A stretch of 64,000 bases of DNA from an uncultured Vicinamibacterales bacterium (GCA_958295905.1 OY282382.1:1574001-1638000), one strand, 5' to 3'; positions 36,185-44,764 are shown, numbered from the stretch's first letter. Made by a program: numbers and translations. Notes: generated by a model from the sequence alone, not told the origin.

Positions 36185-36443
36185 CAGCCCGTGCCGAAAC
36201 CCGCGCCGCCCCGAGAGCGGCGGGGGCGCCGACGGGCTGAAGAGCGCCCGCGGGCCAAGAACGCCCGTGCCCGACAAGGCGTGAGGAGGGCGCCTGTTGG
36301 TGTAAACAGGTCCCGACGTTCCGTGGCGTCGGGGTGATCGGCGTCCCCGATCATGACGGTTTGGGCATCGGTAAACGACGACCAACGCCGTCAGGCGGGA
36401 GGCATCGCCGCTCGAACGCGGCGGGGACTTTCGCCACGGGCCG
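36185..36443 (+). mobile_element. Family B miniature element (259 bp)
   Basis: Ends CAGCCCGTGCCGAAAC and GACTTTCGCCACGGGCCG match the IS ends. Flanked by CTGA at 36181-36184 and 36444-36447, a 4-bp target duplication. Begins 10 bp after the M23 stop. Carries the shared blocks GATCATGACGGTTTGGGC and CAGGCGGGAGGCATCGCC. A further solo end (GCGGTTTCACCACGGCT) lies at about 36477-36495. Confidence 0.87.
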
Positions 36444-36550
36444 CTGAGCCCAGGACGGGCGGCTAGGCGGCAAGGCCCCGTTGCGCGGTTTCACCACGGC
36501 TCCCGGGCGATGCCGCCGGAATCCGCTTCGGTTTACGGCAATCGGTCACG

Positions 36551-36556
36551 TATGAT
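36551..36556 (+). promoter_or_regulatory. Candidate -10 of the cupredoxin gene
   Basis: TATGAT followed by an A-rich stretch (AAAAGATAAG), an AT-rich island in GC-rich DNA. A weak -35 (TTCGGT) lies 18 bp upstream. The start codon at 36707 is 150 bp away, so the leader would be long. Confidence 0.35.
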
Positions 36557-36706
36557 AAAAGATAAGCGCTTCGGAGGTGCCGGGCGCGCCGGTGCGGAGC
36601 GCCTCGACACCGAGCACTCTTCCCAGTTGTTTCCCGGATCGGGCGCATGCGGAGCGACCCGCTTCAATTCGCAAATCACACACCAGGGTTCGCAGGAGTC
36701 AAGGCA

Positions 36707-37468
36707 ATGCAATATCGAAATCTGTGGTCGGTTCTGTCCATTCTCGCCGTCGCCGCCGCGGCGGCATGCGGGGGCGGTGGCGAAGAACCGGCGGCCGTTG
36801 CGGAACCGGCGGCGCCGGTCTTCGATCCGGCGACGGCGGGCAACGTCTCCGGCATGGTGATGGTGGACGGTGAGCTCCCCGCACCGGAAGAGCTCATGAT
36901 GAACTCGGATCCGAACTGCGCGATGGTCGCGACCAACACGATGTCGGTGAACTACGTCGGCAGCGACGGTCATCTCGGCAACGTCTTCGTGTACGTGAAG
37001 GAAGGCTTGGGAGACATGACCTTCCCGGCCTCGGGCGACGTCGTGACCCTGAATCAGGAGGGATGCCGGTACATCCCGCACGTCTTGGGCATTCAGGTCG
37101 GCCAGACCCTCAACATCATCAACAGCGATGCGACGCTGCACAACATCCATGCGATTCCCGCGATGAACGACGAGTTCAACATGGGGCAGCCGATTCAGGG
37201 CATGGAGTTCGAGCGGACGTTCGACACGGCCGAGGTGATGGTGCCGTTCCGCTGCGACGTCCACGGCTGGATGAACGCCTACATCGGGGTCCTGGAGCAT
37301 CCGTTCTTCGCCGTCACAGGCGTGGACGGCATGTTCGACATCAGCGCGCTGCCCCCGGGCGACTACGTCATCGAGGCCTGGCACGAGGAGCTCGGCACCC
37401 AGACCCAGAACGTGACCGTCGCCACCGGCGAGACCGCCGAAGTGTCGTTCACCTTCTCCGTTTCCTAG
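36707..37468 (+). CDS. Cupredoxin-like lipoprotein
   Basis: 253 residues from ATG 36707. A lipoprotein signal (LWSVLSILAVAAAAACGGGG, lipobox AAAC) is followed by an Ala/Glu linker and then a beta-domain with a blue-copper-like set of ligands: His in ATLHNIHAIPA, Cys and His in PFRCDVHGWMNAYIGV, with Met two residues on. The C-terminal 65 residues are a carboxypeptidase-regulatory-like sandwich (VDGMFDISALPPGDYVIEAWHEELG). A membrane-anchored periplasmic copper or electron-transfer protein is a reasonable reading. ctaB follows 133 bp downstream, which supports a link to haem-copper respiration. The stop TAG is in CTAG, directly followed by the GAGTCTGC end shared by families C and E. Confidence 0.8.
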   Translation: MQYRNLWSVLSILAVAAAAACGGGGEEPAAVAEPAAPVFDPATAGNVSGMVMVDGELPAPEELMMNSDPNCAMVATNTMSVNYVGSDGHLGNVFVYVKEGLGDMTFPASGDVVTLNQEGCRYIPHVLGIQVGQTLNIINSDATLHNIHAIPAMNDEFNMGQPIQGMEFERTFDTAEVMVPFRCDVHGWMNAYIGVLEHPFFAVTGVDGMFDISALPPGDYVIEAWHEELGTQTQNVTVATGETAEVSFTFSVS

Positions 37469-37601
37469 GAGTCTGCACGGCGCTCCGGATCGAGAGGTTC
37501 GGATTTTCCCGTTCGACCGGCCGGACGCCGTCTCCTGACGGGCGTCCGGCGCGGTCGGGGGGGGTGTCTCCCGTGCGCCCGCCACCGACGAGAGCGATCG
37601 C

Positions 37602-38498
37602 ATGATGCGCGGGAGGCAGACGGCGGGCACACACGCCGCCGCCGCATCGGGCAACCGCTTCGCGGACCTGGTCACCCTCACCAAGCCACGGCTGAACTCG
37701 CTGGTCGTCGTGACGACCGGGGTCGGCTATCTCGCCGCGCGCGCCGGCATGGACCTGCCGGTGCTCGCCCACACCACGATCGGCGCCGCCCTGGTGGCGG
37801 GAGGGGCCGCCGCCCTCAATCAGATCGCCGAGCGCGACCTGGACGAGCGGATGCCCCGGACCCTGGATCGCCCGGTGGCGGCGGGGCGGCTGCGACCGGG
37901 GGAAGCGGCGGTGTTCGCGGTCCTGCTGGCCCTGGCCGGTCTCGTGCAGATCGCGGCGGGGGCCAATGTCCTGGCCGCGGCCCTCGCTCTGGCCACCCTG
38001 GTCAGCTATGCCGCGGTCTACACGCCGCTGAAGCGCACCACCCATTGGGCGGTTCTCGTCGGGGCGGTTCCGGGGGCGCTGCCCGTGGTCATCGGCTGGG
38101 CGGCGGCGAGGCCCGTCTCGCCCGCGGCGTGGTCGCTGTTCGCTCTGGTCTTCGTCTGGCAGCTTCCGCACTTCCTCGCGCTGGCCTGGATGTATCGCGA
38201 GGACTTCGAGCGGGCCGGCCTGCCGCTGCTCGCGGTCGTCGATGCCACCGGCCGCCGAACCGCACGGCATCTGATCGTCTACAGCGCCCTGCTCGTGCCC
38301 GTCAGCCTCGCTCCCGCCTGGCTGGGGGTGGCGGGAAGCGGATACGCCGTGGGCGCCGGTCTGCTGGGGGGGGGCTTGCTCGCCATCGCGTGCCGGTTCG
38401 CCCGCCGCCGGTCGTCGGAACGGGCTCGGGTGCTGTTCCGGGCCACCCTCGTCTATCTTCCGCTCGTCTGGATACTGTTGCTGGCCGACCCGGCATGA
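37602..38498 (+). CDS. ctaB: Protohaem IX farnesyltransferase (haem O synthase)
   Basis: 298 residues, a UbiA-fold prenyltransferase with about nine membrane helices. It attaches a farnesyl group to haem B for haem-copper oxidases. The first Asp-rich motif is NQIAERDLDERMPRTLDRPV (about 78-97), and the second region is AVVYTPLKRTTHWAVLVGAVPGA-like with YTPLKRTTHW clearly visible; WQLPHFLALAWMYREDFERAG carries the conserved DF. It begins TLTKPRLNSLVVVTTGVGYL. Two ATGs are adjacent (37602, 37605). The DUF420 gene follows 44 bp downstream. Confidence 0.93.
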   Translation: MMRGRQTAGTHAAAASGNRFADLVTLTKPRLNSLVVVTTGVGYLAARAGMDLPVLAHTTIGAALVAGGAAALNQIAERDLDERMPRTLDRPVAAGRLRPGEAAVFAVLLALAGLVQIAAGANVLAAALALATLVSYAAVYTPLKRTTHWAVLVGAVPGALPVVIGWAAARPVSPAAWSLFALVFVWQLPHFLALAWMYREDFERAGLPLLAVVDATGRRTARHLIVYSALLVPVSLAPAWLGVAGSGYAVGAGLLGGGLLAIACRFARRRSSERARVLFRATLVYLPLVWILLLADPA

Positions 38499-38542
38499 AG
38501 CGGCGGCGTCCCCGCATCCGGGCGCTCCGGGCGTGAGAACCC

Positions 38543-38959
38543 ATGTTCGAGGTCACCCAACTTCCGGCCGTCAACGCCACCTTGAACGGCATGGCGGCCA
38601 CGCTGCTCGCGGCGGGCTACGTGTGCATCCGGCGGGGCCGCGTCGACCTCCACCGCCGCTGCATGCTCGCCGCATTCGCGACGTCTGCGCTGTTTCTGGT
38701 CTCGTATCTCGCGTATCACGCGCAGGCGGGGTCGCGGCCGTTCACCGGGGAGGGTCCGGTTCGCGTCGTGTACTTCACGGTCCTCATCTCCCACATCGTC
38801 CTCGCCGCCGCCATCCTGCCCCTGGCGATCGTCACCCTGCGCCGCGGTCTGCGCCGGGACGACGCCCGGCACGCCGCCCTCGCCCGGTGGACCCTGCCCA
38901 TCTGGCTGTACGTATCGGTGACCGGCGTCGTGGTGTACTGGATGCTCTATCGCCTCTAA
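38543..38959 (+). CDS. DUF420 membrane protein
   Basis: 138 residues, four hydrophobic helices (about 12-32, 44-62, 80-103, 117-136). The family signatures RGRVDLHRRCMLAAFATSALF and FLVSYLAYHAQAG, ending in VSVTGVVVYWMLYRL, are present, with conserved His in LHRRCM and YLAYH. DUF420 proteins (CtaM/YozB-like) are assembly factors of haem-copper oxidases in Firmicutes; the position behind ctaB agrees. It faces the serine hydrolase gene tail to tail. Confidence 0.85.
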   Translation: MFEVTQLPAVNATLNGMAATLLAAGYVCIRRGRVDLHRRCMLAAFATSALFLVSYLAYHAQAGSRPFTGEGPVRVVYFTVLISHIVLAAAILPLAIVTLRRGLRRDDARHAALARWTLPIWLYVSVTGVVVYWMLYRL

Positions 38960-39013
38960 CCTGGTCTGCCGGCGGCTGCGGTCCGCTCCCGCCGATGCCC
39001 CGTCGCATCGGCG

Positions 39014-41362
39014 CTACTCGTAGAGCAGATAGGGTGCGGACAACCGCCGCCACCCGGCGGCGCCGTCGTCCCACCCGGCGGCGATCTCCCAGGTGGGGTC
39101 GCCGGCGCGGAGGCGGGCCGGCATTGCCGGCGATCCGAACCGCCGCGCCACCGCATCGAGATCGAACACGTCCCCGTGCAGGCGGTGGAGGGCCGCCGCC
39201 ACTTCGAGCCCGACGTGCACGGGGCGCAACGCGTCGCGGTCGGTGACGATGAAGAACACCCCGTGGCAGCGCTGCCCGGCGAATCGGCTGCGGTCGGGGG
39301 TGAAGGAGACCGGATAGGCCCGCAGGCCGCGCAGGCCCGCGCGGTTGAGCTCGCGGGCGAGGGCCGGGCCGTCGATCCACGGGGCGCCGATCTGCTCGAA
39401 CGGGCTGTCGGTGCCGCGTCCGACCGACAGGTTGGCGCCCTCGATGGCGCCGATGCCCGGATAGAGCAGCGCCTGGTGAAGATTGCGGAGGCTCGGCGAC
39501 GGGGCCACCCACGCGAGCCCGGTCTCGTCGAACCAGCGCGCCCGCGTCCAGCCCCGCATCGGCACCACCTCCAGCGCCGCCCCGATCTCCCGCTCCCCGT
39601 TGAACAGCCGCGCCAGTTCGCCCAGCGTCAACCCGTGCCGCACCGGCGCCGGAAAATAGTCGGTGAACCCCGGCGCCGCCGCGTCGAGCCGCGGTCCCCC
39701 GACCGCGCCGCCGATGGGATTGGGCCGGTCGAGCACCACCACCCGCAGTCCGTGGCGCGCCGCCGCTTCGAGCACGTAGGCCACGGTGGTGGCATAGGTA
39801 TGGAACCGGGCCCCGGCGTCCTGCAGATCGACCACGATGGTGTCGAGGCCCCGCAGCATCGCGTCCGTGGGGCGGCGCGTGCCGCCGGAGAGGGGATGCA
39901 CCGGCAGCCCGGTGCGCGCATCCCGGCTCGACGGCGCCGGCCCGTCCGGCCCGCCGCGGAGGCCGCGCTCCGGACTGAACAGCGCCGCCAGCTCGACCCC
40001 GGACGCCCCGGCGAGCAGGTCGATCGTCGTTGCGCCGTCCATCGCCCGGCCGGTCCGGTTCGTGAGCAGTCCCACCCGCTCGCCGGCAAGCCGCCGGAAG
40101 CCCTCCTCACGCAGCACGTCGACCCCGGTCCATACCGCCGCCGCGCCCGCCGGCGCCCGGGGATCGAGGAGGGCCGAGGCGACCACCGTCGCGACTTGAC
40201 CGCGCAGCGCCGTCACGTTGCCGCCGCCCGAGGGATGCACGCGGCTCGACAGGAAGATGACGAAGGTCTCCGACGCCGGGTCGAGCCACAGCGAGGTCCC
40301 GGTGAAGCCGGTATGGCCGTAGGACCCGATCGGGAACAGGTCGCCGCGGTTCGACGAGTACCGCGAATCGATGTCCCAACCGAGCCCGCGCCGATCCGCC
40401 AGATGCGGCGGGGTGGACACTCGGGTCATGCGGGCCACGCTGAGCGGCGCCAGCACGCGGACGCCGTCGTGCGCGCCGCGGCCGAGCAGCATCGAGCAGA
40501 ACCGCGCGAGGTCGCGGGCGGTGCTGAACAGCCCGGCGTGACCGGCCACACCGCCCATGCGCCGTGCGGTCGGGTCGTGCACCCGCCCCCGCAGCATGGT
40601 CGCGCCGGGACCGCCGCAGGGCCACGCCAGGGGCGCGCACGGCTCGGTCGGCGCGATCCGGGGCGCGAGCGCCGCCGGGGGATTGAAGGCGGTGTCGGTC
40701 ATCGACAAGGGCCGGAAGATGCGCTCCTCCGCGAACCGGTCGAGGGGTTGGCCGCCGACCCGCCGGACGACCTCGGCCAGCAGCATGAAGTTCAGATCGC
40801 TGTAGATGAACCGCTCGCCGGGCGCGGCCGCCGGCGGCAGGGCGATCGTGCGGGCAATCGCGGTCTCGGCGCCCTCGAAGACCTGCTCGAGCGGCAGATC
40901 GGGAGCCAGGCCGGAGGTGTGCGTCAGCAGGTGAGCGATGGTGACCGCCTGCCGCCCCTGACCGGCGAACCCCGGGATGAAGTCGGCGACGCGGTCGCGC
41001 AGCCGGAGGCGTCCCTCCTCGATCAGCATCATGACGCTGGTCGTCGTCGCGACGACCTTGGTCAGGGACGCCAGGTCGAACACCGTGTCGACGGTCATCG
41101 GCTCGGGAGCCTCCGCCGCCAACGATCGCGCCCCGAAGGCCCGCTCGTACACGACCTCGCCGCGATGCCCCACGGCGACCACCGCGCCGGGGAGATGCCC
41201 GTCGCGCACGGCCTGCTCGATCAGGGCGTCGATGCGTGCGAGCCGGCTCGGGTCGACGGCGGCCGACGCCGTCGCCGCGTGGCAGGCGAGCCACAGGCAT
41301 GCCGCCGCGAACGTGCGCATGCGCCCGCGAACCGCGGTCAGGACGAAGGAATGGTTGGGCAC
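39014..41362 (-). CDS. Fused serine hydrolase and NamZ-like (DUF1343) protein
   Basis: 782 residues from GTG 41362 (an ATG at 41320 would give a shorter signal peptide). After the signal sequence (MRTFAAACLWLACHAATASA) come two enzymes. Residues about 35-400: a class C beta-lactamase-type serine hydrolase with Ser/Lys in FDLASLTKVVATT, Tyr in FIYSDLNFML, and HTG in GSYGHTGFTGTS. Residues about 410-782: DUF1343, with GVDVLREEGFRRLAGERVG, LLTNRTG, FSPERGLRG, VDLQDAGARFHTYATT, VLDRPNPIGG and EGANLSVGRGTDSPFEQIG. DUF1343 includes the exo-N-acetylmuramidase NamZ, and the serine hydrolase AmiE is its operon partner in Bacillus subtilis. So muropeptide breakdown in the periplasm is likely, here in a single chain. 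Confidence 0.87.
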   Translation of the reverse strand: MPNHSFVLTAVRGRMRTFAAACLWLACHAATASAAVDPSRLARIDALIEQAVRDGHLPGAVVAVGHRGEVVYERAFGARSLAAEAPEPMTVDTVFDLASLTKVVATTTSVMMLIEEGRLRLRDRVADFIPGFAGQGRQAVTIAHLLTHTSGLAPDLPLEQVFEGAETAIARTIALPPAAAPGERFIYSDLNFMLLAEVVRRVGGQPLDRFAEERIFRPLSMTDTAFNPPAALAPRIAPTEPCAPLAWPCGGPGATMLRGRVHDPTARRMGGVAGHAGLFSTARDLARFCSMLLGRGAHDGVRVLAPLSVARMTRVSTPPHLADRRGLGWDIDSRYSSNRGDLFPIGSYGHTGFTGTSLWLDPASETFVIFLSSRVHPSGGGNVTALRGQVATVVASALLDPRAPAGAAAVWTGVDVLREEGFRRLAGERVGLLTNRTGRAMDGATTIDLLAGASGVELAALFSPERGLRGGPDGPAPSSRDARTGLPVHPLSGGTRRPTDAMLRGLDTIVVDLQDAGARFHTYATTVAYVLEAAARHGLRVVVLDRPNPIGGAVGGPRLDAAAPGFTDYFPAPVRHGLTLGELARLFNGEREIGAALEVVPMRGWTRARWFDETGLAWVAPSPSLRNLHQALLYPGIGAIEGANLSVGRGTDSPFEQIGAPWIDGPALARELNRAGLRGLRAYPVSFTPDRSRFAGQRCHGVFFIVTDRDALRPVHVGLEVAAALHRLHGDVFDLDAVARRFGSPAMPARLRAGDPTWEIAAGWDDGAAGWRRLSAPYLLYE

Positions 41363-41370
41363 GAATATGG

Positions 41371-41378
41371 ATTATACT
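41371..41378. promoter_or_regulatory. Overlapping divergent -10 boxes
   Basis: On the minus strand TATAAT occupies 41371-41376, 8 nt ahead of GTG 41362, so the fused hydrolase mRNA would be leaderless. On the plus strand TATACT occupies 41373-41378, about 42 nt ahead of ATG 41421. The two boxes share four base pairs and cannot be used at once. Confidence 0.5.
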
Positions 41379-41420
41379 GAGGGGCCTGTCGCGGGAACGG
41401 GATGCCCGGGGAGCCTTTAC

Positions 41421-42068
41421 ATGACCGTTGATCGACAGTCGTTCTCGTCGCGCCTCATGCTCGTCGTCCTTCTGATGGGGGGCATGGCCTCGACCGCGGC
41501 GGCGCAGGGAGGCGTGCGCGGCGTCGTCAGGGACCGCGAGGGGACGGGGATCGTCGGGGCGCGGGTGATCGCCGAGAGCCTGGAGACTTCGCAGGCCCGC
41601 ACGACGACGACGAACCGTTCCGGCCGCTTCGCCTTCATCGGTCTCGCGGGCGGCGACTGGCTGTTCCTGATCCAGGCCGACGGCTTCCGGGAGGAGCAGG
41701 GCTACTCCGTCGTGCGGCGTTCCGGCCAGCCGGTCCGGTTGGACTTCACCCTGGATTACGATCCGTTCAACCCGGTCGCGCCCAGCGTCGGGGTGCTGGC
41801 CGGGCTGAGGGGGACCGATATTCTCTCCCGTCTGCAGGCCGCCGAACGTCTGTTCGACGCGGGCAACTACGACGGCGCCATCGACGCCTACCGCGCCATC
41901 CTGAGTCTGGCTCCGGCCCTGACCAGCGTGAATCTGCCGATCGGTCACGCCCTTCGGGCGAAGCGGGAACCCGAGGAGGCGCTTGCCGCGTATCGGAGCG
42001 CGTTGTCGGCCGATCCGAGGAATCCGGAAGTGCTGGCCGCCATCAGCGCGCTCGACGGGGGACAGTAG
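41421..42068 (+). CDS. Secreted carboxypeptidase-regulatory-like/TPR protein (paralogue 1)
   Basis: 215 residues from ATG 41421, preceded by GGGGAG. A signal peptide (LMLVVLLMGGMASTAAAQ), a carboxypeptidase-regulatory-like beta-sandwich (GGVRGVVRDREGTGIVGARV, TNRSGRFAFIGLAGGDWLFL; about 28-105) and a short pair of TPR-like helices (AAERLFDAGNYDGAIDAYRAIL, AKREPEEALAAYRSALSADP) at the C-terminus. It is the smaller sister of the next gene; together they look like exported binding proteins. Function unknown. Confidence 0.8.
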   Translation: MTVDRQSFSSRLMLVVLLMGGMASTAAAQGGVRGVVRDREGTGIVGARVIAESLETSQARTTTTNRSGRFAFIGLAGGDWLFLIQADGFREEQGYSVVRRSGQPVRLDFTLDYDPFNPVAPSVGVLAGLRGTDILSRLQAAERLFDAGNYDGAIDAYRAILSLAPALTSVNLPIGHALRAKREPEEALAAYRSALSADPRNPEVLAAISALDGGQ

Positions 42069-42131
42069 ACATCTGTCGCCGACGGTTCGTTTATACTGGC
42101 GGAGGCAGGGGCCTGCATCTTCCTGCAGGCC

Positions 42132-42212
42132 GGGAGTCCGCGCTGTGGAGCGGTGCGGATTCCTGGAGGGTTGGTTGGGCGGCAATCGGAGCCGCCGGCG
42201 ACGATTTCCGGG
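42132..42212 (+). repeat. Family C repeat between TPR paralogues
   Basis: GGGAGTCCGCGCTGTGGAGC at the left, GGAGGGTTGGTTGGGCGGC in the middle, GACGATTTCCGGG at the right. It is full length, and its first palindrome is partly degraded. Confidence 0.7.
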
Positions 42213-42327
42213 CTGGGTCCAGCCGTCATCGGTGCTTCCGCCGCCCATCCAACCGTCAGGTAGCGGTTTCTGCCGTGGATCATGCGAGGGTGTCGCGGGA
42301 ATCACGCGCCGGAGTCAGGAGTGTTAG

Positions 42328-43305
42328 ATGCGGAAAAAGACCTTTTCGTTGTTCGCCGTCATCGCAGGCATGGCCCTGCAGGTTTCCACGGTCCTCGCCC
42401 AGGGCGGTATTCAGTCCGGCCGGGTCACCGACAGCGAGACCGGTGATCCGATCGCCGGCGCCACCGTCATCCTCAGCGGCCACGTCCCGATGGGAAGAAC
42501 CGAACCGGGCGACCCCCGCGAGGAGCGAACCAACGACAACGGCGAGTACACGCTGCTCGGTCTGCCGAGCGGACAGTGGAACCTGACCGTCGAGGCGGAG
42601 GGCTATCAGTCGCAGCCGGGCGTCGTGACCGTCAGGTTCGGCCGCAACACGCCGGTCAACCTCAGGTTGGACGCCATTCCCCATCCCCTGATGGCCGAGC
42701 TGGATCCGGCGCTGCTCGACGGGATGAATCGAGCGGAGCGGAACGCCTATCTCGACGGGATCCAGGCCGAGCTGGACGCCGTGGCTGCCGCGCGTGGCAA
42801 CGAGGACTGGGAGGCGGCCCTCAGCGGGTCCCGCCTGCTGGTGGAGCGCTTTCCGACGATATCGCAACTCCACATGGACATCGGCGAGGCGCTGACGCGC
42901 CTCCAGCGTTACGACGAGGCCATCGAGGCCTACGAGGCCCTCGTCGCGGCGGCCCCGGAGCTGCGTTCGCAGGTGGACACGACCATCGCCCGTCTGCGGG
43001 CGCAAATGGGTGACGCCTCGGCCGTCGATGCCCTGATCGCCAGTGGCGACGCGGCCCGCGAGGACTACTACAACCAGGGCGAGTCCGCGTTCGCGCGAGG
43101 CGAGACCGATGCCGCCGCCGAGTGGTACGAGAGAGCGGCGGCGGCCGATCCGTCCTGGATCCTGCCGGTGTTCAAGCTGGGGCTGGTTGCGCTGAACCAG
43201 GGTGACATCGAAGGCGCCAAGACCCACTTCGCGCGGGCGGTCGAGCTGGATCCGAACTCGTCCGAGGGGGCGCAGGCCCAGGCCGTCCTGAGCCAACTGC
43301 CCTAG
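42328..43305 (+). CDS. Secreted carboxypeptidase-regulatory-like/TPR protein (paralogue 2)
   Basis: 325 residues. A signal peptide (KTFSLFAVIAGMALQVSTVLAQ), a carboxypeptidase-regulatory-like domain (IQSGRVTDSETGDPIAGATV, TNDNGEYTLLGLPSGQWNL; about 27-115), then a helical array of at least four TPR motifs (about 145-325: YDEAIEAYEALVAAAPELR, ARGETDAAAEWYERAAAADP, GDIEGAKTHFARAVELDPN). It shares its architecture with the gene at 41421. Its stop codon TAG is the CTAG target duplicated by the insertion sequence beginning at 43306, so the gene is intact but the element starts at its very end. Confidence 0.83.
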   Translation: MRKKTFSLFAVIAGMALQVSTVLAQGGIQSGRVTDSETGDPIAGATVILSGHVPMGRTEPGDPREERTNDNGEYTLLGLPSGQWNLTVEAEGYQSQPGVVTVRFGRNTPVNLRLDAIPHPLMAELDPALLDGMNRAERNAYLDGIQAELDAVAAARGNEDWEAALSGSRLLVERFPTISQLHMDIGEALTRLQRYDEAIEAYEALVAAAPELRSQVDTTIARLRAQMGDASAVDALIASGDAAREDYYNQGESAFARGETDAAAEWYERAAAADPSWILPVFKLGLVALNQGDIEGAKTHFARAVELDPNSSEGAQAQAVLSQLP

Positions 43306-44762
43306 CAGCCCGTGGTGAAAGTCGGCGTCCAGGGATCGACAGGGCGGCCCCCATGTACTACACTGGCGGGCATGGCAATGGGCACGGTGCGCGACGACGG
43401 GTCGCAGCAGTCGATGTGGGTCGCGACGGCGGATCTGTCGCAGAGTGCGGGGCATCCGTTCTACGAGCGACTGAACCGGATTCTGGAGGCGGCAGGGTTC
43501 GACGCGTTCGTCGAAGGCCTGTGCGCGCCGTTCTACGCGGTGATGGGCCGGCCGAGTCTGGCTCCCGGACGGTACTTCCGATTGCTGCTCATCGGGTACT
43601 TCGAAGGGCTGGACTCGGAGCGGGGCATCGCGTGGCGCGCGGAGGATTCGCTGAGCATGCGGGCGTTTCTGCGTTTGGCGGCGCCGGCGGCGCCCCCGGA
43701 CCATTCGACGATTTCGCGGACGCGTCGGCTGTTCCCGGTGGAGACCCATCAGGCGGTGTTCACTTGGGTGCTGGAGCAGTTGGCGGGGGCGGGCTTGGTT
43801 GCGGGGAAGACGTTGGGCGTCGATGCGACGACGCTGGAGGCGAACGCGGCGATGCGGAGCATCGTTCGGCGTGACACGGGCGAGGATTACACGGCGTTCC
43901 TGACCCGTTTGGCGAAAGCTTCCGGCATCGAGACGCCGACGGCGGAGGAGTTGGCGCGTTTTGACCGGAAGCGGAAGAAGAAGACGTCGAACAAGGATTG
44001 GACCCACCCCCACGACCCGGACGCGAAGGTCGCGAAGATGAAGGACGGCAGCACCCACCTGGCCCACAAGGTGGAGCATGCGGTGGATCTGGAGACGGGT
44101 GCGGTGGTGGGTGTGACGATCCAGGGGGCGGACAAGGGGGATACGGCGACGATGGCCGAGACCCTCGTGACGGCGACGGAGCAGGTGGAGACGGTGTTGC
44201 CGGAGGCGGCGGGGGTTTCGGAGGTGGTTGCGGACAAGGGCTACCACAGCAACGAGACGATGGTGGATTTGGCGGCGGTGGAGGTTCGGAGCTACATTGC
44301 GGAGCCGGACCGGGGCCGGCGGAGCTGGAAGAACGCGCCGGAGGCTCGGGACGCGGTGTATGGGAACCGGCGCCGGATCCGGGGCAAGCGGGGCCGGCGT
44401 TTGCTGCGGCGTCGTGGCGAGCTGGTGGAGCGTCCGTTTGCGCACCTGTTTGAGACCGGCGGGATGCGCCGGGTGCACCTTCGGGGGCATTCGAACATCC
44501 TGAAGCGCCTGCTGGTGCACGTCGCGGGCCTCAACCTCGGGCTGCTTCTGCGTCAGGCGATCGGCGCCGGCACGCCCCGCGGCCTGCGGGGCGGGGTGGT
44601 ATCCGCCGTCTGCGGGCTGATTGGGCGGTTTGTGGGCCTGTGGAGCGGTCTGGAGCGGCTCTTGACGCGATTCCGGCCCAATTCGGCGCGGGTCGCCGCG
44701 CTATCGAGCCACCGGCCCCTTCAGCCAGCCATCTGAACACCGGGGACTTCTACCTCGGGCTG
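43306..44762 (+). mobile_element. Complete DDE insertion sequence, 1457 bp
   Basis: Left end CAGCCCGTGGTGAAAGTC, right end GACTTCTACCTCGGGCTG; the inverted ends agree at 15 of 18 positions. The 4-bp direct repeat CTAG is at 43302-43305 and 44763-44766. One intact transposase gene fills it. Looks recent: the ends, target duplication and reading frame are all intact. Family B elements at 19914, 22698 and 36185 share its ends. Confidence 0.92.
43372..44736 (+). CDS. DDE transposase, IS1182/IS5-like
   Basis: 454 residues from ATG 43372 (an earlier frame start at 43312 reads through the IS end). N-terminal DUF772-type domain: RYFRLLLIGYFEGLDSERG and LAPAAPPDHSTISRTRR-like segment with DHSTISRTR clearly visible. 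The DDE catalytic domain has Asp in KTLGVDATTLEANAA (about 150), Asp in EVVADKGYHSNETM (about 290), and Glu in GELVERPFAHLFETGG (about 365). The insert KRKKKTSNKDWTHPHDPDAK is typical of the IS1182-type subgroup. Intact and probably active. Confidence 0.92.
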   Translation: MAMGTVRDDGSQQSMWVATADLSQSAGHPFYERLNRILEAAGFDAFVEGLCAPFYAVMGRPSLAPGRYFRLLLIGYFEGLDSERGIAWRAEDSLSMRAFLRLAAPAAPPDHSTISRTRRLFPVETHQAVFTWVLEQLAGAGLVAGKTLGVDATTLEANAAMRSIVRRDTGEDYTAFLTRLAKASGIETPTAEELARFDRKRKKKTSNKDWTHPHDPDAKVAKMKDGSTHLAHKVEHAVDLETGAVVGVTIQGADKGDTATMAETLVTATEQVETVLPEAAGVSEVVADKGYHSNETMVDLAAVEVRSYIAEPDRGRRSWKNAPEARDAVYGNRRRIRGKRGRRLLRRRGELVERPFAHLFETGGMRRVHLRGHSNILKRLLVHVAGLNLGLLLRQAIGAGTPRGLRGGVVSAVCGLIGRFVGLWSGLERLLTRFRPNSARVAALSSHRPLQPAI

Positions 44763-44764
44763 CT

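Noticed and set aside
43312-43371. Transposase start at 43312.
   Set aside because: This part would translate the terminal inverted repeat of the IS. ATG 43372 is the first start inside the element with family-like sequence.
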